Of a DNA stretch of 64,000 nucleotides, positions 33,151-41,733 are shown in pieces. This DNA is from Bog-756 sp963769765. Lineage in GTDB: Bacteria; Actinomycetota; Acidimicrobiia; Acidimicrobiales; RAAP-2. The position numbers were made by a program, and so were the translations under genes. Each line of letters starts with the position of its first letter. Within the stretch, counting starts at the first letter, position 1. The DNA is taken from the NCBI GenBank assembly GCA_963769765.1, contig CAVYNA010000002.1:124001-188000 (forward strand), in the 5' to 3' direction. The notes below the pieces were generated by a model that saw only the letters and a list, made by a program, of their open reading frames with translations, was not told where the DNA came from and did not search any database.

Positions 33151-34809
33151 TCAGAGGAGTGCCTTCGCAGCCTTCGTGTCGGGCTTGCCCGCCGCGGTGA
33201 GGGGGATCTTGTCGGTCACCACCAGCTCGCGGGGAATCTTGTAGCCGGCGATCCGTCCGCGACAGTGCTCTTGGAGATCGTCGAGGTGCAGCATCCTGGA
33301 CACGCCACGGAGTTGCACGACGACCGCCACGCGCTCGCCGAACCGCTCGTCTGGCACTCCGACCACGATCGCGTCGAACACGTCAGGATGCGACTTGACC
33401 GCGGCTTCGACCTCTTCGGGGAAGATCTTCTCCCCACCCGAGTTGATCGAGGCCGAGCCGCGCCCGAAGACGGTGATGGTCCCGTCGGCCTCGACCGTCG
33501 CCAGGTCACCGGGGACCGACCACCGCACGCCGTTCGCGTCGGTCGGGAAGGTTGCGGCGGTTTTGACGGGATCCTTGTAGTAGCCGAGCGGCATCCGACC
33601 GGACCGTGCCAGTCGGCCGGTCCGACCGTCGCCGGGTGCGAGCGGGCGGAGGTCGTCGTCGAGGACCGAGGTGTCGGGTCCCATGGAGAAGCGCGGGCCG
33701 CTCGCACCTTCGTCGACGGCGCCTTGGGCACCGCTTTCGCTCGAGCCGAACCGGTCCATCACGACGACGCTCGGCAGCTGAGCCTTGAGCTCGGCCTTGA
33801 CCGTGGCGGAGAGCATGGCGCCGCCGGAGCCGACGACCGCCACGGACGACGTGTCGTAGGTCCCCGGTGGCGCGTTCTCGAGCGCCTCGGCGATCGGTCG
33901 GGCCATTGCGTCGCCGACGAGCGCAACGGACATCACCTGCTCCGCCTCGACGAGCTTGAGCACGACGTCGGGGTCGTACCGATGCTCGGTGTAAAGCACC
34001 GCCGTCCCTCCCATCATGAAGGCGTTCCACATCGCCCATTGCGCGTTCCCGTGCATCAACGGACCGGCGACCAGCATCGCCACCCGTCCGGTGTCGTCGG
34101 GATTGATCCTGTCCGCGAGCTCGTCCGGCGTCGTGATCGGTGTCGATCCCCAACCTCCACCCCCCATGGCGGCGAAGAAGATGTCCTCCTGGCGCCACAT
34201 CACGCCCTTCGGCATCCCGGTGGTCCCGCCGGTGTAGAGGATGTAGAGGTCGTCAGGTGACCGCGGACCGAACGTCCGGGCCGGCGACGCTGCGTCGATC
34301 GCCGTCTCGTAGCCGGCGTCGCCGCCATCGGCGACGCCCGTCGGCGGGTCCTTCGATCCGATGATGACCCGGTGCAGCTGTGCGTTGAGGGGCCCGGTGG
34401 CGGCATCGTCGGCGTCCCCGGCGTCCCCGGCGTCCCCGGCGTCAGTCAACGCGGCATCGACCAGCGGCGTGAGCTCGTCTTCGTAGAAGAGCAGCTCGAG
34501 ATCGGCGTTGTCGACGACGTAGCGCAGTTCGGGGGCCACGTACCGGTAGTTGAGGTTGACCGGGACGATCCTGGCCTTGTAGCAGCCGATCATCGCCTCG
34601 ACCCACTCGTGTCGGTTGCGAGCGAGGATCCCGGCGTGGGTTCCCGCCACGAGTCCGCTGGCCTCGAGGAGGTGGCCCACCTGGTTCGCCCGCTCGTCGA
34701 GCGCGCGGTAGGTGAGCCGCGCCTCGCCGGCCACCAACGCGAGCCGGTCCGGGACGGTGTCGGCGACGACCTCGAACAGGTCGGCGAGGTTGAACTGTCG
34801 TCCACTCAT
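33151..34809 (-). CDS. Acyl-CoA synthetase (FadD type, ANL superfamily)
   Basis: A 552-residue AMP-forming ligase that activates a carboxylic acid to its CoA thioester. The P-loop motif is YILYTGGTTGMPKGVMW, followed by FGSSESG near the A5 position. GYYKDPVKTAATF and the VFGRGSASINSGGEKIFPEEVE hinge motif precede IPLTAAGKPD with the catalytic Lys near the C-terminus. The sequence is closest in feel to actinobacterial FadD17/FadD19 enzymes for sterol or branched side chains; that is inferred. A 9-bp DNA repeat inserts DAGDAGDAGD near residue 123. It is divergent from an SDR gene, probably the same pathway. Confidence 0.92.
   Translation of the reverse strand: MSGRQFNLADLFEVVADTVPDRLALVAGEARLTYRALDERANQVGHLLEASGLVAGTHAGILARNRHEWVEAMIGCYKARIVPVNLNYRYVAPELRYVVDNADLELLFYEDELTPLVDAALTDAGDAGDAGDADDAATGPLNAQLHRVIIGSKDPPTGVADGGDAGYETAIDAASPARTFGPRSPDDLYILYTGGTTGMPKGVMWRQEDIFFAAMGGGGWGSTPITTPDELADRINPDDTGRVAMLVAGPLMHGNAQWAMWNAFMMGGTAVLYTEHRYDPDVVLKLVEAEQVMSVALVGDAMARPIAEALENAPPGTYDTSSVAVVGSGGAMLSATVKAELKAQLPSVVVMDRFGSSESGAQGAVDEGASGPRFSMGPDTSVLDDDLRPLAPGDGRTGRLARSGRMPLGYYKDPVKTAATFPTDANGVRWSVPGDLATVEADGTITVFGRGSASINSGGEKIFPEEVEAAVKSHPDVFDAIVVGVPDERFGERVAVVVQLRGVSRMLHLDDLQEHCRGRIAGYKIPRELVVTDKIPLTAAGKPDTKAAKALL
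34411..34443 (+). repeat. 9-bp tandem repeat inside the acyl-CoA synthetase
   Basis: GGCGTCCCC is repeated three times and followed by GGCGTC. It encodes an AGD tripeptide run in a surface loop of the synthetase and could vary in copy number without shifting the frame. Confidence 0.85.
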
Positions 34810-34988
34810 CGGGCCCTGTCTTCTTTCTGCGGGACCTGCCCCATTGCGCCTCCCACGTGTCGATCCTCCGTCTTCCGGTCGTGTCGGTCGTGCCGGCGGG
34901 TCCAAGGTCATGGCGCCGAACCGCACCGTGGAGGCCTGCCACTCGTCCGGTGCGATCGCTAGCATGCTGCTGGCCGAGGGCCACTCTG

Positions 34989-34994
34989 TACCAT
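34989..34994 (+). promoter_or_regulatory. -10 element (TACCAT) upstream of the SDR gene
   Basis: TACCAT is identical to the hexamers before disA and carD. It would give a leader of about 50 nt that contains GAAGGGAG before GTG 35053. Confidence 0.4.
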
Positions 34995-35052
34995 GCCGGG
35001 GACCCGCCGCGTGCGGGTCGTCGTCCTCACCCGACGAAGGGAGCGCGGATCC

Positions 35053-35922
35053 GTGACGCAAGAATCGGTTCGCACCAAGGGAATCGAGGGTCTCGCCGCC
35101 CTGGTGACCGGCGGTGGGAGCGGAATCGGGCTCGGCGCGGCACTCCGCCTCGTCCGCGACGGTGCCCATGTGACGATCTGCGGGCGAACCGAGGACCGCC
35201 TGCGCGCTGCGGTCGACACGCTGGAGGCAGCGATCGCGACGGCAACGGCCGACGGATCGGGTACCCGCGGAACGGCGCGCTACGTGGTCGCCGACGTCAC
35301 CATCGAAGACGACGTCGCGGCAGCGGTGGCTGCGGCATGCGTGCACGGCCGTCTCGACATCCTCTTCGCGAACGCCGGGGGGGCCATGCACATGGGCCCG
35401 ATCACCGACGCCGAGCTGGGTCAGGTGCAGGCGACCGTCGAGCTCAATCTCATCGGGACCTTCCTCTGCATCAAACACGGAGCTCCTCTGATGGCGGCCG
35501 GCGTCGGCGAGGCGCAGGGCGGGGGAGACGCACCGGGAGGCTCGATCATCGGGATGTCCTCGGGCGCGGGGCGGTTCCCGCACCGGTTCCTCTGGGCGTA
35601 CGGCTCCGCCAAGGCGGGGATCGATGCGCTCTGTGCCTACGCCGCCGAGGAGCTCGGCAGCCTCGGGATCAGGGTCAACACGCTGCAGCCGGGCATCATC
35701 GACGACGAGCTGATGGCGCCGATCACCGCGGGCGGACCGTTGCTCGACGACTATCTCGGGCAGATGCCGATCAGCCGGCTCGGCACGGTGGAAGATGTCG
35801 CCGACGCGGTGCGCTTCCTGGCAGGTCCGGAATCGGCCTGGATCACGGGCGAGCACCTGGCTGTCGACGGTGGGCACCACCTTCGCCGGGGCGCGAATTA
35901 CGGCCTCCTCTTCGGTTCCTGA
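35053..35922 (+). CDS. Short-chain dehydrogenase/reductase
   Basis: A 289-residue NAD(P)(H)-dependent oxidoreductase. The cofactor motif is VTGGGSGIGLGAAL (TGxxxGxG), the structural motif NAGGAM follows, and the catalytic set is S in IGMSSGAG with YGSAK (YxxxK). The C-terminal RVNTLQPGIIDDELM and WITGEHLAVDGGHHL are typical of classical SDRs. GTG 35053 is chosen for its GAAGGGAG ribosome binding site. An insertion (DTLEAAIATATADGSGTRG) lengthens the region after the third strand. It is divergent from the acyl-CoA synthetase gene and may oxidise a hydroxyacyl or sterol intermediate, which is inferred from position. Confidence 0.92.
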   Translation: MTQESVRTKGIEGLAALVTGGGSGIGLGAALRLVRDGAHVTICGRTEDRLRAAVDTLEAAIATATADGSGTRGTARYVVADVTIEDDVAAAVAAACVHGRLDILFANAGGAMHMGPITDAELGQVQATVELNLIGTFLCIKHGAPLMAAGVGEAQGGGDAPGGSIIGMSSGAGRFPHRFLWAYGSAKAGIDALCAYAAEELGSLGIRVNTLQPGIIDDELMAPITAGGPLLDDYLGQMPISRLGTVEDVADAVRFLAGPESAWITGEHLAVDGGHHLRRGANYGLLFGS

Positions 35923-36119
35923 CCTGGTCACACTGGTCGCAGCCGACGGGAAGCCCGTGGACGACCATGGTGTCTCGGAGGGTTCCGCGGTAGCCTGAAG
36001 CGTCCGTCACGGATGCCGTCCGAGAGTGATCTCGTGCCGGGGGGAGCGCACCAGCCGTTGTCATCGCGTGCAGCGATCCACCGGCGGTGCGGAGGAGCAT
36101 CACACCATCGGAGGTCCGG

Positions 36120-37952
36120 ATGTCGCTGCATCGCCCTGTTGAACGACGGACCGCAAGGGCACGAGTGGGCACGGGACGCACGTTGGCCGGGGCGCTCGTC
36201 TGCACGGTGGGCCTGACCTCTGCCGTTGCAGCGGTCGGTCCGGGGGTCGGACCCGCGGGAGCGACCGGGTCGTCCGGTGGGGCCGGTGTGAGCTTGCTCT
36301 CCCCGGACCTCGCCAAGACCGTCGACGGTGTCGCCGTCGCGGGGTACACCGACCCGACGGCACGCGGCCACACGTACCGTCATGGCGCCGTGCCACGCAT
36401 CGTCGCAAGCGGGCCTGCGGCGGCTCCCACGACTCGTCCGTATCTGACGAGTCCGCCGGTTGGCTCGCCGGCGACGCCGGCCGCGCGACTCAACACCGCG
36501 GGCGGACGCGCGAGCGCGCCCGCGTCGGGGAGGTTGCTCGCATATGGAGGTGGCCTCACCGCCCAGGGCGCGGGTGCCGTCGGCAGTCTGGTGAGAGCGG
36601 GCGTCACCACAGGACAGCCAAAGCTGTATCTCGTGTTCTTGGGGAGTCAGTGGGGGACCGAGGGGACCAACGGCACCGGCCAGGCGACCTTCACCGGCGA
36701 TCCGCAGGGAGAGGCCCCGCTGCTCCAGACCCTCTATGCCGGATTGGGCACGAACGCCGAGCTTTGGAGCGGCATCGTGACCCAGTACTGCGACGGAGTC
36801 CCGGTTGGCGCGACCTCCTGCGCGTCGGGCGGCTCGAACATCCCCTATCCGACGGGCAACGTGCTCGCGGGAGTCTGGTACGACAGCGGAGCCGCGGCCA
36901 CCGCGGCGGCGACGGCCGGTGCGACGGGGAACCAGCTGGCAGCCGAGGCCGAGGCTGCTGCGATCCACTTCGGCAACCTCGACCAGACATCGAACCGGAA
37001 CACCCAGTACGTCATCGCCTCTCCCACCGGGAGCAATGCGGACGGCTGGAGCAACCCGACGACCGGATACTGCGCCTACCACGACGACACCCATGACCCC
37101 ACGATCGACGGTGGGGGGCCGGTGGCCGGTCCGATCCTCGCGTTCACCAACCTCCCCTACGTGGCCGATGCGGGGTATGCCTGCGGCGCCGGACTCGTCA
37201 ACACCCCGGGGACTCTCGACGGGGTGGGTGAGGCGGCGAGCCACGAGTTCGGCGAGACCCTCACCGACCAATTCCCCGAGACGACTCCGCCCGGCGGGTG
37301 GTCCACCAGCGCCGGTGCCGAGATCGGCGACCTCTGCGCATACATCTCAGCCCCCAGTCCGGGTGCGGCCTACAACCTGACGCTCGCCACCGGCACCGTG
37401 GTCGTCCAGGGCCTCTGGTCGAATGCGGCAGGCGGGGGGAAGGGCGGGTGCATCCAGGGCTCGCCCGTCTTCACCTACTCACCGGTCGTGACTTCGTTCG
37501 CGCCGGCCAAGGCGACCGCGGGGACGTCGGTCATCATCAGCGGTGCCGTCCTCGGCGGTGCCACCTCTGTGACGTTCAACGGCGTTCCGGCCGCGATCAC
37601 GAGCGACGTCGCGACCCAGCTGGTGGTCACCGTGCCTCCAGGGGCGACGAGCGGGACCATCTCGGTCACGACGCCGCAGGGGACCGCGACCAGCACGAAG
37701 AAGTTCGTCGTCATCCCCTCGATCACGGGCTTCTCCCCGGCGTCCGGACCGCCGGGGACGTCGCTCACCGTCACCGGCACCGGGTTGAGCGGAGCGACGA
37801 AGGTCGACGTCGGTGGGAAGCCCTCGTCGATCCTCTCCGACGTTCCTCAACAGCTGGTCGTCGTCGTGCCTACGAAGGCCAAGTCGGGTCCGATCATCGT
37901 GAAGACCGCGGGGGGCAAGGCGATCAGCACCACGTCGTTCGTCGTGACGTGA
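36120..37952 (+). CDS. Secreted metalloprotease-like protein with two IPT/TIG domains
   Basis: A 610-residue exported protein. An Arg-rich N-terminus and hydrophobic segment (LAGALVCTVGLTSAVAAVG) form a signal peptide. The central domain (about residues 160-440) contains EAASHEFGETLTDQFPET; the HEFxE pattern with a downstream acidic residue is like a zinc-peptidase active site, and cysteines flank it. Two immunoglobulin-like IPT/TIG modules follow (PVVTSFAPAKATAGTSVIIS and PSITGFSPASGPPGTSLTVT). GGAGG lies 6 nt before ATG 36120. Protease activity is inferred from the motif; a binding or wall role is possible. Confidence 0.8.
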   Translation: MSLHRPVERRTARARVGTGRTLAGALVCTVGLTSAVAAVGPGVGPAGATGSSGGAGVSLLSPDLAKTVDGVAVAGYTDPTARGHTYRHGAVPRIVASGPAAAPTTRPYLTSPPVGSPATPAARLNTAGGRASAPASGRLLAYGGGLTAQGAGAVGSLVRAGVTTGQPKLYLVFLGSQWGTEGTNGTGQATFTGDPQGEAPLLQTLYAGLGTNAELWSGIVTQYCDGVPVGATSCASGGSNIPYPTGNVLAGVWYDSGAAATAAATAGATGNQLAAEAEAAAIHFGNLDQTSNRNTQYVIASPTGSNADGWSNPTTGYCAYHDDTHDPTIDGGGPVAGPILAFTNLPYVADAGYACGAGLVNTPGTLDGVGEAASHEFGETLTDQFPETTPPGGWSTSAGAEIGDLCAYISAPSPGAAYNLTLATGTVVVQGLWSNAAGGGKGGCIQGSPVFTYSPVVTSFAPAKATAGTSVIISGAVLGGATSVTFNGVPAAITSDVATQLVVTVPPGATSGTISVTTPQGTATSTKKFVVIPSITGFSPASGPPGTSLTVTGTGLSGATKVDVGGKPSSILSDVPQQLVVVVPTKAKSGPIIVKTAGGKAISTTSFVVT

Positions 37953-37990
37953 GGGCCGTCTCTGTGGTCCGAGCTCCGGCGTCGACAGGC

Positions 37991-39559
37991 TCAGGAAGCG
38001 ACACCCTCCAACACCGCGCCGCCTGACGCCCGGTCCGTCCCGTCGGTGCCGATCGGTGCATCGCCGTGGAGATCCCGCGAAGACGTGCGGATCAGGCATG
38101 CCGCGACCACCGCGGCGACGATCAGCAGTCCAGAGGCGACGGCGAACGCGGTCGTGTAGCCGTGGACGGCTGCCGCCCGTGCGGCGCCCGGGCTCAACAG
38201 GTGCGATGCCGCGAAGGTGGCGGCCGCCGAGGCCGCGATCGTGTTGAGCAGTGCAGTGCCGAGTGAGCTCCCGACCTGCTGGGTGGTGTTGACGAGGGCA
38301 CTCGCCACACCGGCGTCCGTCGGATCGACACCGATCAGTGCCGTGCTGCTCATCGGGACGAATGCCGTCCCGAGTCCGAGGCTCACGACCAGCTCCGGAA
38401 GGAGGACGTGGGCGAGGTAGGTGCTGTCGGCACCGAGCCGCGTGAACCAGGCGAGTCCGACCGCACCGAGGAGGAGTCCCGACACCATCAGGGCTCGGGG
38501 CCCGAACCGGGGCAGCAGGCGGCTGGCGGACGAGGCGCCCGCGATGATGCCGAGGGAGAACGGGAGGAATGCGAACCCGGTCTTGAGGGCGGAGTAATGG
38601 AGTGTCCCCTGGAAGAAGTAGGTCAGGAACAAGAAGGTGCCGAGCATGGCGCTGCCCACGAGCAGCGAGGCCAGATAGGCACCTCCCCGGTTGCGGTCGA
38701 GGACGACGCGCATCGGCAGGAGCGGGTGGGTCGAGCGGAGCTCGATCACGAGGAAGCCCGCGAGGAACACGGCGGCCGCCAGGAGGAGTATCAGCGTGGG
38801 GGTGGCAGTCCACCCGTCGGTCGCCGCCGTCGTGAATCCGTAGACGAGGAGGAACAGGCCCCCGGTCGCGGTGACGGCACCCGGGAGGTCGTAGCTGCCG
38901 CGGTGGCGCTGACGACTCTCGTGGACCACCCGGGTGACCGCCGAGGCAGCGAGCAGCGCAATGGGCACATTGATCAAGAGGGTCCATCGCCACGACGCGT
39001 ACTGGGTGAGCGTGCCACCGAGGACGAGACCGATCGCCGCTCCGCCGCCTGCGATCGCCCCGTAGACACCGAAGGCCCGGGCACGCTCGTGCGGCTCGGT
39101 GAATGTGACGGTGAGCAGCGAGAGCGCGGCCGGAGCCATCACGGCGGCGAAGGCTCCCTGCAGCGCCCGGGCGCCGAAGAGCATCGCGGCGTTCTGCGCG
39201 AGTCCGCCGAGCGCCGACGCTCCGGCGAACCCCAGCAGGCCGACGAGGAACATCCGACGCCGACCCAGGTAGTCCGAGATGCGGCCGCCGAGCAAGAGCA
39301 GGCTCCCGAACGCAAGGGTGTAAGCGCTCATCACCCACTGGCGGTTCGCCACCGAGATGTGGAGGGCGCGCTGCGCCGAGGGCAGCGCGACGATCACGAC
39401 GGACGCGTCGAGCACGATCATGAGCTGGGCGACCGCGATGACCGCCAACGCCCAGAAGCGTCGGGGGTCGGACGGTGCCCGGGGAGGCTCGGCCGGCGGT
39501 CGCTCGACGTTGTCAGGGTTTCGCTGTGCTGTGGGGGATTGCACGGACATGGCCACCAT
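37991..39559 (-). CDS. MFS drug exporter, DHA2 (EmrB/QacA) type
   Basis: A 522-residue efflux protein with about 14 transmembrane segments, starting with LAVIAVAQLMIVLDASVVIVALPSA (LDxxxVxVALP signature) and motif A GGRISDYLGRRRMFLVG. LQGAFAAVMAPAALSLL and the GxxxGP-like VYGAIAGGGAAIGLVLGG helix follow. Its gene is divergent from a TetR regulator, with two GGAAC-N4-GTTCC sites between them. ATG 39559 or ATG 39550 may be used. The substrate is unknown. Confidence 0.92.
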   Translation of the reverse strand: MVAMSVQSPTAQRNPDNVERPPAEPPRAPSDPRRFWALAVIAVAQLMIVLDASVVIVALPSAQRALHISVANRQWVMSAYTLAFGSLLLLGGRISDYLGRRRMFLVGLLGFAGASALGGLAQNAAMLFGARALQGAFAAVMAPAALSLLTVTFTEPHERARAFGVYGAIAGGGAAIGLVLGGTLTQYASWRWTLLINVPIALLAASAVTRVVHESRQRHRGSYDLPGAVTATGGLFLLVYGFTTAATDGWTATPTLILLLAAAVFLAGFLVIELRSTHPLLPMRVVLDRNRGGAYLASLLVGSAMLGTFLFLTYFFQGTLHYSALKTGFAFLPFSLGIIAGASSASRLLPRFGPRALMVSGLLLGAVGLAWFTRLGADSTYLAHVLLPELVVSLGLGTAFVPMSSTALIGVDPTDAGVASALVNTTQQVGSSLGTALLNTIAASAAATFAASHLLSPGAARAAAVHGYTTAFAVASGLLIVAAVVAACLIRTSSRDLHGDAPIGTDGTDRASGGAVLEGVAS

Positions 39560-39669
39560 CCCTGGAGGTTCGAAGGTCGAAAGGATCCGGTCTGCGGTGA
39601 AGCAGCCGTGGCCAGAGTGGTCCGACCGGTGCCGGTCACCAGATCTGACCTTGCGGAGCGACTACAGTC

Positions 39670-39714
39670 GGAACCGCAGTTCCGGATATGATCACTATAT
39701 GGAACGATGGTTCC
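39670..39714. promoter_or_regulatory. Two GGAAC-N4-GTTCC operators between MFS and TetR genes
   Basis: The palindrome occurs at 39670-39683 (spacer CGCA) and 39701-39714 (spacer GATG), centres 31 bp apart, i.e. about three helical turns. Both lie in the divergent promoter region, the expected place for TetR control of both genes. Confidence 0.7.
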
Positions 39715-39805
39715 GGTTGTCAAGGTCCCTCTGGGGGAGCTGCGGTATGGTCTGCGGGCTGGGGGGAGAGGTAGGACCGATGGCAACCGTTCGGGAGGTG
39801 GCGCG

Positions 39806-40483
39806 GTGACCGTGGATCACGGCGCCTCGGTGGATCTGGCGGCGGGCGGTTCGGCCGCCGCGACCGGCGGTTCCGTTGTGTCAGAGGGCTCTCCGGCCGT
39901 CCCGGTCGAGCCCGAACGGAAGATGCGGGCCGACGCCGTCGAGAATCGGCGCCGGATCCTCGAGGCGGCCGAAGCCGTGTTCGCCACCCACGGGGTCTCC
40001 GCACCGATCGACGAGGTCGCCGAACGTGCCGGCGTCGGCGTGGGCACCCTCTACCGACACTTCTCCACGAAAGAGGATCTGTTCGAGGCCATCGTCCTTG
40101 CGAGGCTCGAGGAGCTCATCGCACTGACGACCGAGGCAGACGGCGGGAAGGGCGCGGGAGACGAGTTCTTCGGCTTCCTGCGGGCGCTCGCCGGCAAGAT
40201 CACCCGCAAGCACGACCTCATCGATGCCCTGAGCGCGGCGGGCATCGACTTCAAGACGAACTGCGCGGATGCATCGGAGCATCTGAAGTCGGGCGTGGAC
40301 CGGATGTTGCAAGCTGCTGTGGCGGATGGTGCCGTGCGCACGGGTCTGTGCACGTCCGAGGTGCTCGGCCTCGTGGTCGGTGTGTGCCGGGCCGCCGAGG
40401 ACGCATCGCTCGACGATGCGGCACGCGAGCGGATGCTCGAGATCGTCTACGCCGGTCTGCGGCCCGCCGAGGGCAACTCGTAG
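39806..40483 (+). CDS. TetR-family regulator of the divergent MFS exporter
   Basis: A 225-residue repressor. After a disordered N-terminal tail of about 40 residues, the helix-turn-helix reads RRRILEAAEAVFATHGVSAP then IDEVAERAGVGVGTLYRHFSTKEDLFEAI. The C-terminal domain is helical with a Cys (NCADASEHLKSGVDRML). GTG 39806 is chosen for GGGAGG 7 nt upstream. Two GGAAC-N4-GTTCC palindromes sit in the 250-nt divergent region, so autoregulation and control of the exporter are likely. Confidence 0.9.
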   Translation: MTVDHGASVDLAAGGSAAATGGSVVSEGSPAVPVEPERKMRADAVENRRRILEAAEAVFATHGVSAPIDEVAERAGVGVGTLYRHFSTKEDLFEAIVLARLEELIALTTEADGGKGAGDEFFGFLRALAGKITRKHDLIDALSAAGIDFKTNCADASEHLKSGVDRMLQAAVADGAVRTGLCTSEVLGLVVGVCRAAEDASLDDAARERMLEIVYAGLRPAEGNS

Positions 40484-40594
40484 GGTTCGGTCTCGACGGC
40501 GGGCGTGGCCCGGCTGCAGGGCTCCGGATGCCACCGCAGGTGGTGGATGTGCAACGGCGCGCGGTCCGCTCACGGGGCGTGAGCGACTTGCCGG

Positions 40595-41470
40595 TCAGCG
40601 CGCCGGCGTGGTCCCGATCACGACGATCCGGGAGTTGGTCCGGAACTGCTCTTCGGGGGGCTGGTCCCGGACGGCCTCGAGATCCGCGTCGAAGGCCGCA
40701 GCAGAGAGGACGCCCGCGGCGAGCACCCGGTCGCGCGCCGCCTCGAACTGGGCGATGACCAGCTCCCGCTCGAACGACCCGGGGTCGACCAGGAGGTGCT
40801 GTGCCTCCGGGATCATCACGACCGAGGCGATGTCGCACCCCGCTGCCCGGAGGAGCGCGGTGAGCTTCCGGCCGATGTGCCGGTCTCCACCCCGCTCGGT
40901 CTGGAGCGCGACGAGCGCTGCATTGAGCCGCGCGAACGCAGGTGTTGGTCCGGGATGGGTGAGGTAGAGCTGGTCGTCCATGTCGCTCACGCACAGGTGG
41001 CCGCCGGGAAGCGTGACCCGGACGAGCTCGTCGACGGCCGCAGTCGGATCGGGGAGGAACTGGAACACTTCGCGGACGACGGTGAACTCGAACGACGAGC
41101 TTCGCACCGGCAGGTCCATGATGTCGCCGGCACCGAAGGCGAGGTCGCTTCCCGCGGTGAAGTAGTCGAGCTTGCGCAGTCGTCGGGACAGCTCGTCCGC
41201 GTGACGGACGAGACCAAGGTCGAGGTCGAGACCCACGACCCGCATCGGCGCCTGAGCACACAGCTCGAACGCGAGCAGGCCGTACCCGGTACCGACGTCG
41301 AGGACGGTCAGGTCCGGTGGCACCTGGAGCATCTGCAGGACGGACCGCCACGCACGATGGAGCGAGCCCGTATAGGTCAAGAGGTTCGATCGGTCGCCGT
41401 CGGGGAGCTCCGAGGCGTACTCGCCGAGCATGGTGTCGAGCACCGGCCACTTGGTCGTATCTGTCAGCAT
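40595..41470 (-). CDS. SAM-dependent methyltransferase, class I
   Basis: A 291-residue Rossmann-fold methyltransferase: motif I VLDVGTGYGLLAFELC, acidic residue motif GLDLDLG, post-I GDIMDLP, and the LVRVTLPGGHLCVSDM strand. The N-terminus (WPVLDTMLGEYASELPDG) and C-terminal helical region are not diagnostic. AACGGAG precedes ATG 41470. It is the last gene of a possible cassette on the minus strand: 47-aa peptide, ABC exporter, methyltransferase. The substrate is unknown; modification of the exported peptide or small molecule is one idea, but a 263-nt gap to the exporter weakens the operon case. Confidence 0.88.
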   Translation of the reverse strand: MLTDTTKWPVLDTMLGEYASELPDGDRSNLLTYTGSLHRAWRSVLQMLQVPPDLTVLDVGTGYGLLAFELCAQAPMRVVGLDLDLGLVRHADELSRRLRKLDYFTAGSDLAFGAGDIMDLPVRSSSFEFTVVREVFQFLPDPTAAVDELVRVTLPGGHLCVSDMDDQLYLTHPGPTPAFARLNAALVALQTERGGDRHIGRKLTALLRAAGCDIASVVMIPEAQHLLVDPGSFERELVIAQFEAARDRVLAAGVLSAAAFDADLEAVRDQPPEEQFRTNSRIVVIGTTPAR

Positions 41471-41733
41471 CGAACTCCGTTGTTCTCGTCTGTTCCCGGG
41501 ACACACCATCTGTGGAACGCAGCGACTTGATCGACGACACCGCAGGTGTACACGACAGCGGTCTCATGCGCGAGGCGCGGTTGCCTGCAGGCAGGCGGCG
41601 GGCGATCAGCAGGCTTCCGACCAGCTGTGCAGGCGCCGTCATTCTGGTGCACGACCGACCGCATCGGGTGCATGCCGATCGATGGCTCGATTGCGAGGCA
41701 TGAGCAGCGGACAAGGCGGATCTGGCTTGTGGG
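41471..41733 (-). other. Gap between exporter and methyltransferase genes
   Basis: This 263-nt stretch has no clear gene. Two minus-strand frames run through it, one of 69 codons from ATG 41673 ending just inside the methyltransferase gene, but neither has a ribosome binding site nor a recognisable product. Confidence 0.4.

Noticed and set aside
41464..41673. 69-codon minus-strand frame before the methyltransferase
   Set aside because: Considered as a second peptide because it ends inside the methyltransferase start, but the ATG has no ribosome binding site and codon choice looks random.
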